Shown here: positions 10,219 through 21,235 of the stretch, piece after piece
Layout of the letters: every line of letters starts with the position of its first letter
Numbering within the stretch: position 1 is the first letter of the stretch
Origin: Megaleporinus macrocephalus
Lineage: Eukaryota; Chordata; Actinopteri; Characiformes; Anostomidae
Length of the DNA: 64,000 nucleotides
Assembly (NCBI GenBank): GCA_021613375.1
Contig: CM038709.1
Location: 41,068,656 to 41,132,655 of the forward strand
Direction of reading: 5' to 3'
Notes under the pieces: model-generated
Told to the model about the DNA's origin: nothing
What the model saw: only the letters and a program-made list of their open reading frames with translations
The model's database searches: none
Program-made: the position numbers and the translations under genes

Positions 10219-11632
10219 GGGCATTTTCACACCAGCACTAGTTAGTCCAGTTTAAACAGACTCTGGTTCGTTTGCACCCTTGCTGCCGTTCATTATGGCA
10301 GGTGTGAAAACAGTAATCTCGGGTGTGGACCAAAACAACCGCACTGCGACCCTTGAGAGGAGGTGGTCTCGGTCCGGTTCATAACTAAGGGCGTTTTCAC
10401 ACCTGTAGTTGGTTTCACTGGTCTGGATCAGTTAATGAGTTTGATTACTTGGAGCGTTTCCTTCTCGGTTAAATTTGTTTTCACACAGGCAAAAAAACGA
10501 AACGCACCAAAATGCGCCCCAACAAACTATGTGAGCACGTTGTCTCCTCTGATTGGTCAGAGCTATCTGGCATGTGAGCAAGAAAGTAAACACAGGGAGA
10601 AGATCCAGTTTCCCTAAACTACTGCACATTTCTTGTAGAGCGTATCACAGAGCAGCGGCAGAGACAGCATCTGTTCATAGCTGTAATAATAATCTGATAA
10701 TAAACCAAACTACAGTCCACCTGCAGAACACCCAGCTCACTCCAAACATCAAGTAGACAATGTCCCTCACTGCTAGTCCAAGAGAGAGAGAGCTTCCTTG
10801 TCCTCGCCCTGTTATCTGCTCAAGTTCCCCAGTTCTCTGTTTACGCCATCTGCCGCATCCCATAATGCAAAGCACACCTGGCTGCTGGAGATGTTTAGAT
10901 CAAACTTGTGGAGTACACCTAATACTTGGGTCGGATCAAGGTCGGATCACGTTCTCACCACAAACAAACCGTTCAGGAGTTTGTTTGGAAACAGGCTGAG
11001 ACCACCTCCTCTTGAGGGTCTCGGTGTGGTTGTTTTGGTCCGCACCCGAGTGCGATTACTGTTTTCACACCTGCCAAAACGAACCGCACCAAACGAACCA
11101 GAGTCCATTTTAACACAACTAACTAGTGCTGGTGTGAAAACGCCCTAACTCATTTGTGGTGAGAACATGATCCGACCCAAGTATTAGGTGTACTCCACAA
11201 GCTTGATCTAAACATCTCCTGCAGCCAGGTGTGCTTTGCATTATGGGATGCGGCAGATGGTGTAAACAGAGAGCTGGAGAACTGTAGCAGCTAACAGGGC
11301 GAGGACAATGAAGCGAGGTCTCTCTTGGATTAGCAGTGAGGGACGTGGTCTACTTGATGTTTGGAGTGAGCTGGGTGTTCTGCAGGTGGAACATGTGTAA
11401 TAGTTTGGGGAAACCAGATCTTCTCCCTGTGTTTACTTTCTAGCTCGCACGCCAGATAGCTCTGACCAATCAGAAGAGACAACGAGCTCACGTGGTTTGT
11501 TGGGGCGCATTTTGGTGCGTTATGGTTTTTGCCTGTGTGAAAACAAACTTAACCAAGGAGGAAACACTCCAAGTAAACAAATTCATTAACTGATCCAGAC
11601 CAGTGAAATGAACTACAAGTTTGAAAATTCCC
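10219..11632 (-). mobile_element. Harbinger-like MITE (outer, minus orientation), split by a second copy
   Basis: Ends are GGGCATTTTCACACC at 10219 and the imperfect inverse TTGAAAATTCCC at 11632. Both are flanked by TAA (10216-10218 and 11633-11635), the 3-bp target duplication expected of PIF/Harbinger elements. Left piece 10219-10385 is the reverse complement of 10990-11145, and right piece 11149-11632 is the reverse complement of 10389-10975. Removing the inner copy leaves about 650 bp. It lacks about 95 bp found in the inner copy around 10625-10720. No transposase frame is present, so it is non-autonomous. Confidence 0.85.
10389..11145 (+). mobile_element. Harbinger-like MITE (inner, plus orientation), nested in its inverse relative
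   Basis: 757 bp with terminal inverted repeats GGGCGTTTTCACACC and GGTGTGAAAACGCCC, perfect over 15 bp, and TAA on both sides (10386-10388, 11146-11148). The interior includes CACCAAAATGCGCCCCAACA, a CCTCTGATTGGTCAG CCAAT-like site, and near the right end CAAAACGAACCGCACC. The two copies together form long inverted arms that could fold into hairpins. There is no coding capacity. Confidence 0.88.
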
Positions 11633-11635
11633 TAA

Positions 11636-12171
11636 GACTATCTTTATAAAGGACTTATGATTGATGTTTTAATAATGAGTTTTAAACATTAATAAACAGT
11701 TATAACATAGAATTGAGCTGTTCTATCTGATGGATATAGACATGTGATGAGGCTGACTTGTTTGATGCTGACTGAACATCCAAATCTGAGCTTTAACACT
11801 ATACATGAATCTTGGTTCACTGTTTGGAACACAACAGGTCATGCTTGCCTTGATTAATGACTTATTAAAGATTTATTAATGAGTTATAACTGCTTATTAA
11901 TGATTTTAATGGGTTTAAATCTTTAAACCATTCATAAAGTTTCTGAAGGTAGTCTTATTGGAAAGAGGTGCCCAAAAGAGGTTCCTCTATTGCTTCAAGC
12001 TTGATATCATAACTATATAGAACTATTTTCTAGCACATTCTACAGTACAGCCTGCACCAATCAAGATATAAAGAATGATTTATTAATGCAAATGGTTCTT
12101 CTAGTGTTTAGTATTGTCTTTAGAGCCCACAAAACCTGTAAAGAACCATCTTTTTAAGTGTTCGTGTTATG
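11636..12171. other. unannotated AT-rich sequence
   Basis: Contains loosely repeated ATTAATGA/TTATTAA motifs around 11660-11940. No gene recognised. Confidence 0.4.
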
Positions 12172-12179
12172 GTTTGTTT

Positions 12180-12956
12180 TAGAGATGGACCGATCAGCGT
12201 TTTTGAGGCCGATTCCGATCCAGGGCGGGGCTATATGCCAAGGCAGGGCTACATGTAGTTATTAGTGCAAGCAAGTCATGAAACATGGTCTAAACTGGTT
12301 TATTACAATTTTTCATGAGCTCATTTGAAATAGCATAATATTTTTTAACAAAATTAACAGTGAATAAACAAATCAAACAAATTTCGCCAATACTGCAATC
12401 ATTAAATTTAGACCCTTAATTTAAAACAAAAAAAGCTAATTAAATAAATGCAGTAAAAACTGCAGTCATTAAACGCAGACTGTTATTTTAAACAAAAACT
12501 GTAATCATTAAATGTAGGTCTTGAATTTCTGCTGCTGTTCTGTTCGTACCAGTCAGATCTGGTCTGTATGGTGTTCTGGGTTGTTTGTTTTGTGCTAGCT
12601 GTGCGTGCTAGCTCTGCTGTTTACTGATACTCACTGTATTCAGCCGCCTGCAGTGCTGTATCAGATTAGTAGAGTTAAATGTCTTGGTTCCCCTGCGTCT
12701 GTTAAAAAATGAAAGGGTATGTGTTTCCACCTAGTGGTTCAGATAGGAATTGCAGGGAGCTGGCTGGAGGGGGTTTCACGCAGGGCTTCTCTTCCTGGAT
12801 GAAATGCTAGCTGGAAATATAGAAATTAGGCTCATTTGTTTAGCAGCATCGATCGGATCTCGGGATCGGCTAAATTGGAGAAATATCCACCGATCACATA
12901 TTTTGATTAAAAATCGGTCGATACCGATACATAGCTGATCGATCCTTCCATCTCTA
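12180..12956. mobile_element. hAT-superfamily non-autonomous element with intact target duplication
   Basis: 777 bp bounded by TAGAGATGGACCGATC on the left and GATCCTTCCATCTCTA on the right (inverse: TAGAGATGGAAGGATC). It is flanked by a perfect 8-bp direct repeat GTTTGTTT (12172-12179 and 12957-12964), the duplication size of hAT elements. The subterminal CCGATTCCGAT and CGATACCGAT pair is typical of this fish family. The interior is AT-rich with no transposase frame. Confidence 0.92.
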
Positions 12957-12964
12957 GTTTGTTT

Positions 12965-13590
12965 AGTAAATTCTTAATTTCATGATACCTGGATTACAGT
13001 GACTGCTCACTATGCTGGCACTAGGTTTGCGCACACTCATCACCTATTACTTTTTTTACAGTGTAGGCTGCTGGGAAATGTAGTTCCTGGAGAAACTTTG
13101 AGCAACTTTAGGCAAGTCGCACGGCATATCAAAGAAAGCTCCTGCCGGTATGCATATCTTTTGTTTCTGCAGCTCTTTAACAAGCGCCTGACACAATACA
13201 CAATACGCCTTTTAAACGTGCTTTAGCGCTAATCGAGTGCCTCTTTGCCTTTTGTCGCATTTTAGAGAGTGTCACTCTCGAGTACTCTAAAAGAAGTGCT
13301 CTTCGGCGGGACTATTGTCTTTTTTATTGTTTTGGGGGTTTTTGGACCTTGTTAATTCCGCGCGCTCGTCCTTGCAGGTTCCTGCAGGATAAAAGACGCA
13401 CGCTAATTAAAGCAGTGCAGCGCTGACGTCTAGCCGCCGTAACTTTATCACCGCCTTTACTTCCTCTCACTCTTTCACCGCCTCTCCCTCTTCCGATTCT
13501 GTTCCTTATCTCTGAGAGCTGTTCCAGCCTAACTGCACGTCCCATGGAGAACATTGGGAAAACGGTAAATGATGTGGGAGAGGAGGACTA
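12965..13590. other. unannotated sequence, GC-richer toward 13.5 kb
   Basis: No recognised gene. CCTTGCAGGTTCCTGCAGG near 13371-13390 is a short inverted repeat. Confidence 0.4.
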
Positions 13591-13593
13591 TAT

Positions 13594-13597
<4 letters not shown>

Positions 13598-13686
<89 letters not shown>

Positions 13687-13961
13687 TGTAGAGAAAACTA
13701 TACGAACAAGGTGTAGAGAATTGAAAGAGAGAGAAATAAAGGTGGAAGAGAAAGAAAAGACAAAAAAATGGCAAGAGGAGGAGAGGAGAGGCAGAATGGG
13801 GGGCTAGAATAGGGAAAGAGGAAAAGCAAAAATAGAACATATAGAATAGGAGTAAGAGAGAGAAAAAAAGAAAGAGAAGGGAGAGAGAGAGTAAAGGGAG
13901 AAAGAAAAGAGAGGAAGAGAATGGAAAGCAAGAGAAAGAGAAAGAGAGGGGGAAAAAGAAA

Positions 13962-14037
<76 letters not shown>

Positions 14038-14345
14038 TGAGAGAGAGAGAGGAGGAAACTATATGAGCAAGGTGTACAGAATTGAAAGAGAGAGAAATAA
14101 AGGTGGACAGAGAAAGAAAAGACAAAGAAGTGGCAAGACAAAGGAGAGGAAGAAAGGGGGGCTGGGGAGGCAGAAAAAAGAGAGATAAAGGAAAATAGGG
14201 GATAGAATAGGGAAAGAGAAAAAGCAAAAAGGATAAGATCATTAAGGATAGGAGTAAGTGACAGAGAAAAAGAAAGAGAAGGAAGAGAGAGAGTGAAGGG
14301 AGAAAGAGAAAGAGGGGGAGAGAGAAAGAAGAGATACAAGGAAGG
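13598..14345. repeat. tandemly duplicated purine-rich block, each copy with long (TA)n
   Basis: Two units about 362 bp apart: 13691 (ACTATACGAACAAGGTGTAG) and 14054 (ACTATATGAGCAAGGTGTAC) begin the same sequence order, with AGAATTGAAAGAGAGAGAAA, TAAAGGTGGA, TAGAATAGGGAAAGAG and ATAGGAGTAAG shared. Long (TA)n tracts precede each unit (13598-13652 and 13963-14034). The plus strand is overwhelmingly A and G, so the minus strand gives spurious Leu/Ser/Phe frames. Confidence 0.88.
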
Positions 14346-14720
14346 GAGAAAAGCAGAGAGAAAGAGTATGATAAAGGAAAGAAAGAGAGGGGGCAGAGGG
14401 TGAGAGAGAACGATAGGTGGGATAGAGAGTGAGGAAAGAGAAAAGGGAGTAAGAGAAAAAGAGAGAGAAACAAGTGAAAGAAGTGTGTGTGCGCAAGAGA
14501 GAGAGAGAGAAAGTGAGAGTGTATGGAGGGAAAATGTAAAAGAGAGAGGGTAAGTGAGAGACAGGGAGAAGGGTAATGATGGGAGAGAGAAAGAAAGAAA
14601 GAGAGAGAGAGAGAGTCAGAAAGAGAGGCAAGAGGAAGAGAGAGGACAGAGACAGAAGAAAGAGGAAGAAAGAGAGGGGAAGGATTAGAGAAAGAGAAGA
14701 GAGATAGAAGGAGGGAGGTG
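14346..14720. repeat. homopurine (GA-rich) tract
   Basis: Continues the purine-rich domain with short GAGA, GAAA and GGAA runs and little structure. No gene. Confidence 0.85.
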
Positions 14721-15513
14721 GGACCTTCTATAATTCAGATAGGCTGTGATGAGTGATGTGAGCTGAAGTCATTCAGATTTTAACCACTGAGCTGTTTGCT
14801 CTGATAACGTCTCTGGCTGCAGTTTCCAGACAGGTTGCCAGATTGGTTCTGATGCTCCGTTAAGCTCTGAGGTCACTTTGCCACAGGTCAGCCCTGCCCA
14901 ACCACCTGTTCAACTCCCTTTCTCTTTCTCTTTCTCTCTCTCCCTCCTTCTCTCTCCCCCAGTGCTCTTATTGTTGTACTTCCTTTCAGTTCAGCCTAAC
15001 GACAAGCTCTAGTTTCCGATGTGCCCAGTTTCAATTTGCTACAAAAACATAGACCAGCTTGTTAGGGTTGTTAGTGTTTTATAAACAGAGCACAGACCCC
15101 AAACTAATTTCTCATTAGCGTGAAAGACATTTCTGCCAATATTGTATGAATCATGTTCAATGGAGCAACTCTGGCTCTGAATGAATGTATTAGTGAGCAG
15201 AGCATCGATGGGTCAGTTCCACCTTGTTCTCACAAACAAGTTTTTGTCTTACCTGCTCAACCACCGGTCACTTTAACATGACCATGAATGAAGGTCAAAG
15301 TGGGAAAGAGAAACCAAGCTGGAATAGATAACTAGTGTTTATAGTTATATGAGTTTTAATAACACAGATTGGGACGCTCTCCCGGTGACCTACAAAGAGT
15401 CTTTAAAGCCTGTGGGTCAGTGCTGTGTCCTCCTCCCCAGTGTGGCAGGACTCCTTGCCTCGCTGTGACGGCAGCAGTGCACCAGAGGACGGCAAGCTCC
15501 TTTGCCAGACGTG
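14721..15513. other. unannotated sequence
   Basis: Complex sequence with a short CT-rich patch at 14915-14960. No recognised gene. Confidence 0.4.
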
Positions 15514-16330
15514 CCACTACACCACCGTACTAACCACTACACCACCATACTAACCACTACACCACCGTGCTAACCACTACACCACAGTACAGACCACTAC
15601 ACCACCGTACTAACCACTACACCACCATACTAACCACTACACCACCGTACTAACCACTACACCACAGTGCTAACCACTACACCACCATACTAACCACTAC
15701 ACCACCATACTAACCACTACACCACAGTACTTACCACTACACCACCGTACTAACCACTACACCACAGTGCTAACCACTTCACCACCGTACTAACCACTAC
15801 ACCACCGTACTAACCACTACACCACCTGACTAACCACTACACCACTGTACTAAGCACTACACCATCATACTAACCACTACACCACCATACTAACCACTAC
15901 ACCACCATACTAACCACTACACCACTGTACTAAACACTACATCACCGTACTAACCACTACACCACAGTGCTAATCACTTCACCACCGTACTAACCACTAC
16001 ACCACAGTACTAACCACTACACCACCATACTAACCACTACACCACCGTGCTAACCACTACACCCCCATACTAACCACTACACCACCATACTAACCACTAC
16101 ACCACCGTACTTACCACTACAACACCGTACTAACCACTACACCACAGTGCTAACCACTTCACCACCGCACTAACCACTACACCACCGTACTAACCACTAC
16201 ACCACCGTACTAACCACTACACCACAGTACTAACCACTACACCACCATACTAACCACTACACCACCATACTAACCACTACACCACCGTACTTACCACTAC
16301 ACCACCGTACTTACCACTACACCACTGCGC
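15514..16330 (-). repeat. 20-bp minisatellite, about 41 units, minus orientation
   Basis: Exact 20-bp period (three units per 60 bp, in phase for 800 bp). The plus-strand unit is CCACTACACCACCGTACTAA, so on the minus strand it reads TTAGTACGGTGGTGTAGTGG, identical to the unit of the 18.9 kb array. Variation is concentrated at the three or four bases before the TAC (CCGTAC, CCATAC, CAGTGC, CAGTAC). The unit resembles the A-box region of a tRNA-derived SINE head. Confidence 0.97.

Positions 16331-16334
<4 letters not shown>

Positions 16335-16368
<34 letters not shown>
16335..16368. repeat. (TA)n microsatellite
   Basis: About 17 TA units immediately beyond the end of the 20-bp array. Confidence 0.95.
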
Positions 16369-16372
<4 letters not shown>

Positions 16373-16998
16373 GGAAGACTTGTGTAGGTTTTGGATAGTT
16401 ATATTTGTGTTGTATACATGGCGACTCCTGGTTCCATTCGCCACCACTGAACAGAAATCTTTACAATCTGGGTCCTTACAATCAACCATTTCACACCAAA
16501 GCCACTCTATTTGCCTCTGTTTACATGTCGTCCATGTAATTGCACAGAAATGTTGTTTCCTCAGCGGAGACGTGTTAGTAATTGAATTGTGCCTGTTTGG
16601 AGCTTTGTTAGCAGCAACACACTCTCTCTTTCACTCCCTCTCTCTCTCTCTCTCCAGCTCACTATTGCTTTCTACTTCAGGTATGTTTTTTCATCCCACC
16701 CCCTTCACCATTGATGGATGGCGGTGGTGATGGAGCGATGTTTCTGTGGAGACGTTAAAGCTGTGATCCGAGCATGTTTCTCCATCTGGCTGTGCGGCTT
16801 CCCCTCACAAACCAGCAGGAACTAACTATCAAACTGAGCATCACATCGCAGCTCTTCTATACCTCCTCCTCCTCCTCCTCCTCCTTCTCCTCTCTCTCTC
16901 TCTCTTTGTCATTTGCTGACAGCAAAACAAACTGAAGTCAGATGAACCTGTCACTATGACTGTAAGCATAATTCTACCTATTGCAGTTAATGGGGACA
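16369..16998. other. unannotated sequence with CT and CTC tracts
   Basis: Includes an open frame (16371-16730) without recognisable content, CT at 16625-16657 and (CTC)n at about 16863-16885. Confidence 0.45.
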
Positions 16999-17002
16999 CT
17001 AT

Positions 17003-17049
<47 letters not shown>

Positions 17050-17065
17050 TTTTATTTTATTTTTT
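16999..17065. repeat. (TTTA)n microsatellite
   Basis: About 14 TTTA units grading into TTTTA. Confidence 0.92.
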
Positions 17066-17603
17066 TATTGATGTTTGTGAAGCAAACCTGGGCTTATAGC
17101 AATATAGCACCATTCCAGTGCTGCACCCTCTGTCCTCACAGGCAAGGGCGTAGGAGTGGGTTTGACATTGGGGTGGGGGCACATTTGCTAATATGAATCA
17201 AAGCCCACCCTATCCCTTAAAATATTACCTATAAGCTGATTCCACTGTAGGGAAGGTAGTAAATCACTCTATGTATAGTGATGTAGCTCACTTTACAAAC
17301 TAAACTAGATACTCCACATTACATCCATACATCCATAGTTTAGAAAGCTTTTAATCTATACATGCAGTGTCTGGATTATATACACATATAAACAAAATAT
17401 ATTATTTTCTTTGGAGCATAATGCTGAAATGAAATGATAAAAAATGTATATTAAGGTTTCCTGACTAGACAAGACAGTAAGGCTGTGTCCCAAACAGCAC
17501 CCTCTGGAACATTACATACTGCACTTCTAACGTTGGAGTGCTTTTATTAATTCATTCATTTATTTATTATATTTTATTTATTATAGTTTATTTATTACGT
17601 ATT
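17066..17603. other. unannotated AT-rich sequence, possibly the left part of a hAT-like element
   Basis: GGGCGTAGGAGTGGG at 17146 resembles, in inverse, the right end of family B copy 2 (GGTTCCTACACC at 18058-18069). The interval 17142-18072 could therefore be one element, but no target duplication supports this. No coding content. Confidence 0.35.
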
Positions 17604-18072
17604 TAGTGTAGTAGCAGTCTGCAGTTTGGGGCGTGGCCAGAGAGTAATGCAACTTTATGTTTTAGAGTGCTTTCTGACTAAAGTTAATATAAACGTTGGC
17701 TAACCCAAACCCTCCCAGTTACCATAACAACACATTATACAAAAGCTGTTGTTATTGCAGTATGTATCACTCATAATTGACCTTGCGTTTTAAGTTGGCC
17801 CAAGCTACCCGACGCTCCAGCTAGGTGAGAGCTCGGATTCTGACTGCAGGATATTTCTGAACAGGTGTCTCAACACAAGCCTTAACTAAGTGAAAGACCC
17901 AGACCACCTAACAACCAATGGCTAACAACAAACACAGTGCGTGAATTGTGAAGGCTGCCAAAACACGCTTTCAAAATAAAAGTTTTTAAAATAGTTTCTG
18001 CTTTTTTTGTGGTTTGATTTTTGGGTGGGACAAATCTACCAGCTACCCCCCCCTCTGGTTCCTACACCAATG
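17604..18072 (+). repeat. dispersed repeat family B, copy 2
   Basis: Direct-orientation relative of 7576-7980, as described there. It carries two extra segments: AGTAATGCAACTTTATGTTTT near 17643 and about 75 bp around 17930-18000. Both copies end in a C-run followed by GGTTCCTAC or AGTTCCTAC. Confidence 0.8.
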
Positions 18073-18870
18073 CAGCCCAACAGCACATAGTGTAACTAAA
18101 TATAGTCATTTGGGATTCAGACATAGGCGCCTGAGATTGGTAGACGAGCGTGTAAGATGTTCCTTAGGCTTTCATCTTGCAGTTTCACGGTCAGTCGTGT
18201 CGTTCCTTCCATTGTCCCCGTCTGTGATATTTAAAGTCATCCTGAAATCAAAGTGGACCTTTACGTTGTTAGTTCAGGTCCCAGGCTAATCATTCAGGTC
18301 ATTAGGCTCCAAAGAAAACAATGTGTTTCTCTATAACTCCTGTTTGAAGTCTAGTGATTTCTGCTGCCTCTTACTGCCTTAAACGCTTGGTTATGTCAGT
18401 GTGAGCCCCCCTCCACTAACACGACTGATCATCAGCGAAAACACCGTCATCACCGCTCCTCTCACAGCTGTGGAGTTCTGGACCTCACTCAGGTGTTATT
18501 TCTGCTCGATTATGAAAGCTGGTGCTTGTGTTAACGGGGATAAGTTAGTTCAGTTATCTGGTAGTGTTTGGGCTGTGGCTGAGGGGCCGTGAGGAGATCA
18601 GTTGGTGGATCATCGTTGTGCGCTCACACACATACACACACACACACACACAGTCCATGTCCTGCTGGGGTAATTAGGCTTGTGCAGGATTTATTTTACC
18701 TGATTTCTTTTCTACTGAAGTTCATTTTATCTTGCTGTCGCTGCGCAAGAGCAAGCAAAGCAAGAGCAGCATGAACGCTAACTGATCATTTTATCTCATC
18801 TGTCCTTTAAAATGTAAAAAAAAAGTTTGAATTAATTGTTTGTGTCTAAGAAATACAGAAAATGCATGAA
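18073..18870. other. unannotated sequence with (CA)n
   Basis: No recognised gene; (CA)n at about 18627-18652. Confidence 0.4.
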
Positions 18871-20160
18871 GGTGGTGTAGTGGTTAGTATATTGGTGTAG
18901 TGGTTAGTATGGTGGTGTAGTGGTTAGTACGGTGGTGTAGTGGTTAGTACGGTGGTGTAGTGGTTAGTATATTGGTGTAGTGGTTAGTATGGTGGTGTAG
19001 TGGTTAGTATATTGGTGTAGTGGTTAGTATGGTGGTGTAGTGGTTAGTACGGTGGTGTAGTGGTTAGTACGGTGGTGTAGTGGTTAGTATATTGGTGTAG
19101 TGGTTAGTATGGTGGTGTAGTGGTTAGTACGGTGGTGTAGTGGTTAGTATGATGGTGTAGTGGTTAGTATGGTGGTGTAGTGGTTAGTACGGTGGTGTAG
19201 TGGTTAGTATGGTGGTGTAGTGGTTAGTATGGTGGTGTAGTGGTTAGTACGGTGGTGTAGTGGTTAGTACAGTGGTGTAGTGGTATGGTGGTGTAGTGGT
19301 TAGTACGGTGGTGTAGTGGTTAGTATGGTGGTGTAGTGGTTAGTACGGTGGTGTAGTGGTTAGTACGGTGGTTTAGAGGTTAGTACGGTGGTGTAGTGGT
19401 TAGTATAGTGGTGTAGTGGTTAGTACGGTGGTGTAGTGATTAGTAAGGTGGTGTAGTGGTTAGTATGGTGGTGTAGTGATTAGTAAGGTGGTGTAGTGGT
19501 TAGTACGGTGGTGTAGTGGTATGGTGGTGTAGTGGTTAGTACGGTGGTGTAGTGGTTGGTATGGTGGTGTAGTGGTTAGTACGGTGGTGTAGTGGTTAGT
19601 ACGGTGGTGTAGAGGTTAGTACGGTGGTGTAGTGGTTAGTACGGTGGTGTAGTGGTTAGTATGGTGGTGTAGTGTTTAGTATGGTGGTGTAGTGGTTAGT
19701 ACGATGGTGTAGTGGTTAGTATGGTGGTGTAGTGGTTAGTATGGTGGTGTAGTGGTTAGTACGGTGGTTTAGTGGTCAGTACGGTGGTGTAGTGGTTAGA
19801 ACGGTGGTGTAGTGGTCAGTATGGTGGTGTAGTGTTTAGTATGTGGTGTAGTGGTTAGTACGGTGGTGTAGTGGTTAGTATGGCGGTGTAGTGGTTAGTA
19901 TGGTGGTGTAGTGGTTAGTATGGTGGTTTAGTGGTTAGTACGGTGGTGTAGTGGTTAGTATGGTGGTGTAGTGGTCAGTACGGTGGTGTAGTGGTTAGTA
20001 TGGTGGTGTAGTGGTTAGTACGGTGGTGTAGTGGTCAGTACAGTGGTATAGTGGTTAGTACGATGGTGTAGTGGTTAGTACTGTGGTGTAGTGGTTAGTA
20101 TGGTGGTTTAGTGGTCAGTACGGTGGTGTAGTGGTCAGCACGGTGGTGTAGTGGTTAGCA
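18871..20160 (+). repeat. 20-bp minisatellite, about 64 units, plus orientation
   Basis: Unit GGTGGTGTAGTGGTTAGTAC or GGTGGTGTAGTGGTTAGTAT, near-perfect 20-bp period. Early units carry an ATTGGTGTAG variant at 18891, 18971, 19011 and 19091; partial units shift the phase at about 19280, 19520 and 19842. The same unit is present in inverse orientation at 15514-16330, so the two arrays form an inverted pair about 2.5 kb apart. The unit contains TGGTGTAGTGG, a good fit to the Pol III A-box consensus TRGYNNARNNG, but no B-box lies nearby. Confidence 0.97.
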
Positions 20161-20890
20161 GACAGTGGTAGTCTGGAACTCCTCAGAAGTTCACCGGAGA
20201 CTCACGGGGGAGTATTAAACAGCCCGTGCGAGCGTCCACCACCTTCAGCTGCAAATCCGAATAATGTCATCCTTCATCTGTCGCTTTAATTATGATACGT
20301 CATTCTCTTCCAGCCATCTGTGCTAATACGATATAAAAGAGGACTGAAATGAGAAAACTGTTTAACTAACCGTCCCTTTTTTGTGTCCGAGTTTGACAAT
20401 TTTTTTGTGCTCAGCGCAAGGAAATAATCATTCCTGCGAACATGATATGGACGTCATATTCAATTCCCATTCCACATCCAGGCCTCGTTTCAGTAATTGA
20501 TATTGACTTGAATATATTCATACAGTCCCAGTGACTGACATTAGCTAAATGGCAAAATGATTAAGTCAGCGTTTGGACTGGGTTATTGATATAATATTCA
20601 GTGTTAATGGATAATTGTGGTTATAAATCATATTTCTGACAACCTCCAATCTCAGGCGGAACCGCCGGCTCCCCCGGTTGGCGTGATTTTCTTTGATCTG
20701 TATGAATGGTGGTGTGGAAAGTTCACACAATCTGTGACTAATCAGTTACGTGAACAGCAGCGCACGTGATTGGTTGGCAATAGAGACTGGCAGCTGGAAT
20801 GTCCAATGCTCTTGCCTACCAGCACCTTCCATCAACCTTTAGGATTCATTTAGACTTCAATTTATGGGTGATTTCTGTTGTGTTTTGGTT

Positions 20891-20895
<5 letters not shown>
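20161..20895. promoter_or_regulatory. complex AT-rich island, candidate conserved non-coding element
   Basis: About 700 bp free of simple repeats between an array and a (TA)n tract. It has TAAT-type and homeodomain-like words (CTTTAATTATGATA, CAGTAATTGATATTGAC, GTTATTGATATAATATTC), and TGACGTCA-like ATGGACGTCATATT. There is no coding potential. The call is inference from composition only. Confidence 0.25.

Positions 20896-20953
<58 letters not shown>
20896..20953. repeat. (TA)n microsatellite
   Basis: About 29 perfect TA units. Confidence 0.97.
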
Positions 20954-20957
<4 letters not shown>

Positions 20958-21149
20958 CGACAGCTGATGGTTACACTGTGTGAAAATTTCATGATGAGCA
21001 ATAGAAATGCTCCAAAATCCCTTAGACATAATTCTGGTTCCATTGTCTTCTGTTTAAAGTTTAAACTGTTTTTTGCCCTTTCCTGTAAAGTTGCATTTAA
21101 TACAGATACTTGTTTTTCTTTGTACAGCAATGATATATATAATAGGACC

Positions 21150-21235
21150 CCCCACCGGGATGGTGTGTTAGTGTGTCTTGTGCTGGGGTGAGTGGATCAG
21201 AGTGCCGGCTGGCAACTCTTGTGAGCCTTAATATG
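21150..21235 (-). repeat. fragment of a common fish dispersed repeat
   Basis: GGGATGGTGTGTTAGTGTGT, CTTGTGCTGGGGTGAGTGG and ATCAGAGTG match a repeat I recall as abundant in otophysan fishes. Another part of it appears at 22885-23095. Recognition only; the orientation is arbitrary. Confidence 0.5.

Noticed and set aside
17142..18072. Complete hAT element enclosing family B copy 2
   Set aside because: End similarity is limited to about 9-10 bases and no 8-bp target duplication was found; kept only as a possibility.
15514..20160. tRNA genes suggested by GTGTAGTGGTTA motifs
   Set aside because: Only the A-box part is repeated; no B-box, no cloverleaf and no anticodon arm could be built.
15514..20160. 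CRISPR-like regular repeat
   Set aside because: Units are contiguous without unique spacers, and the DNA is from a fish.
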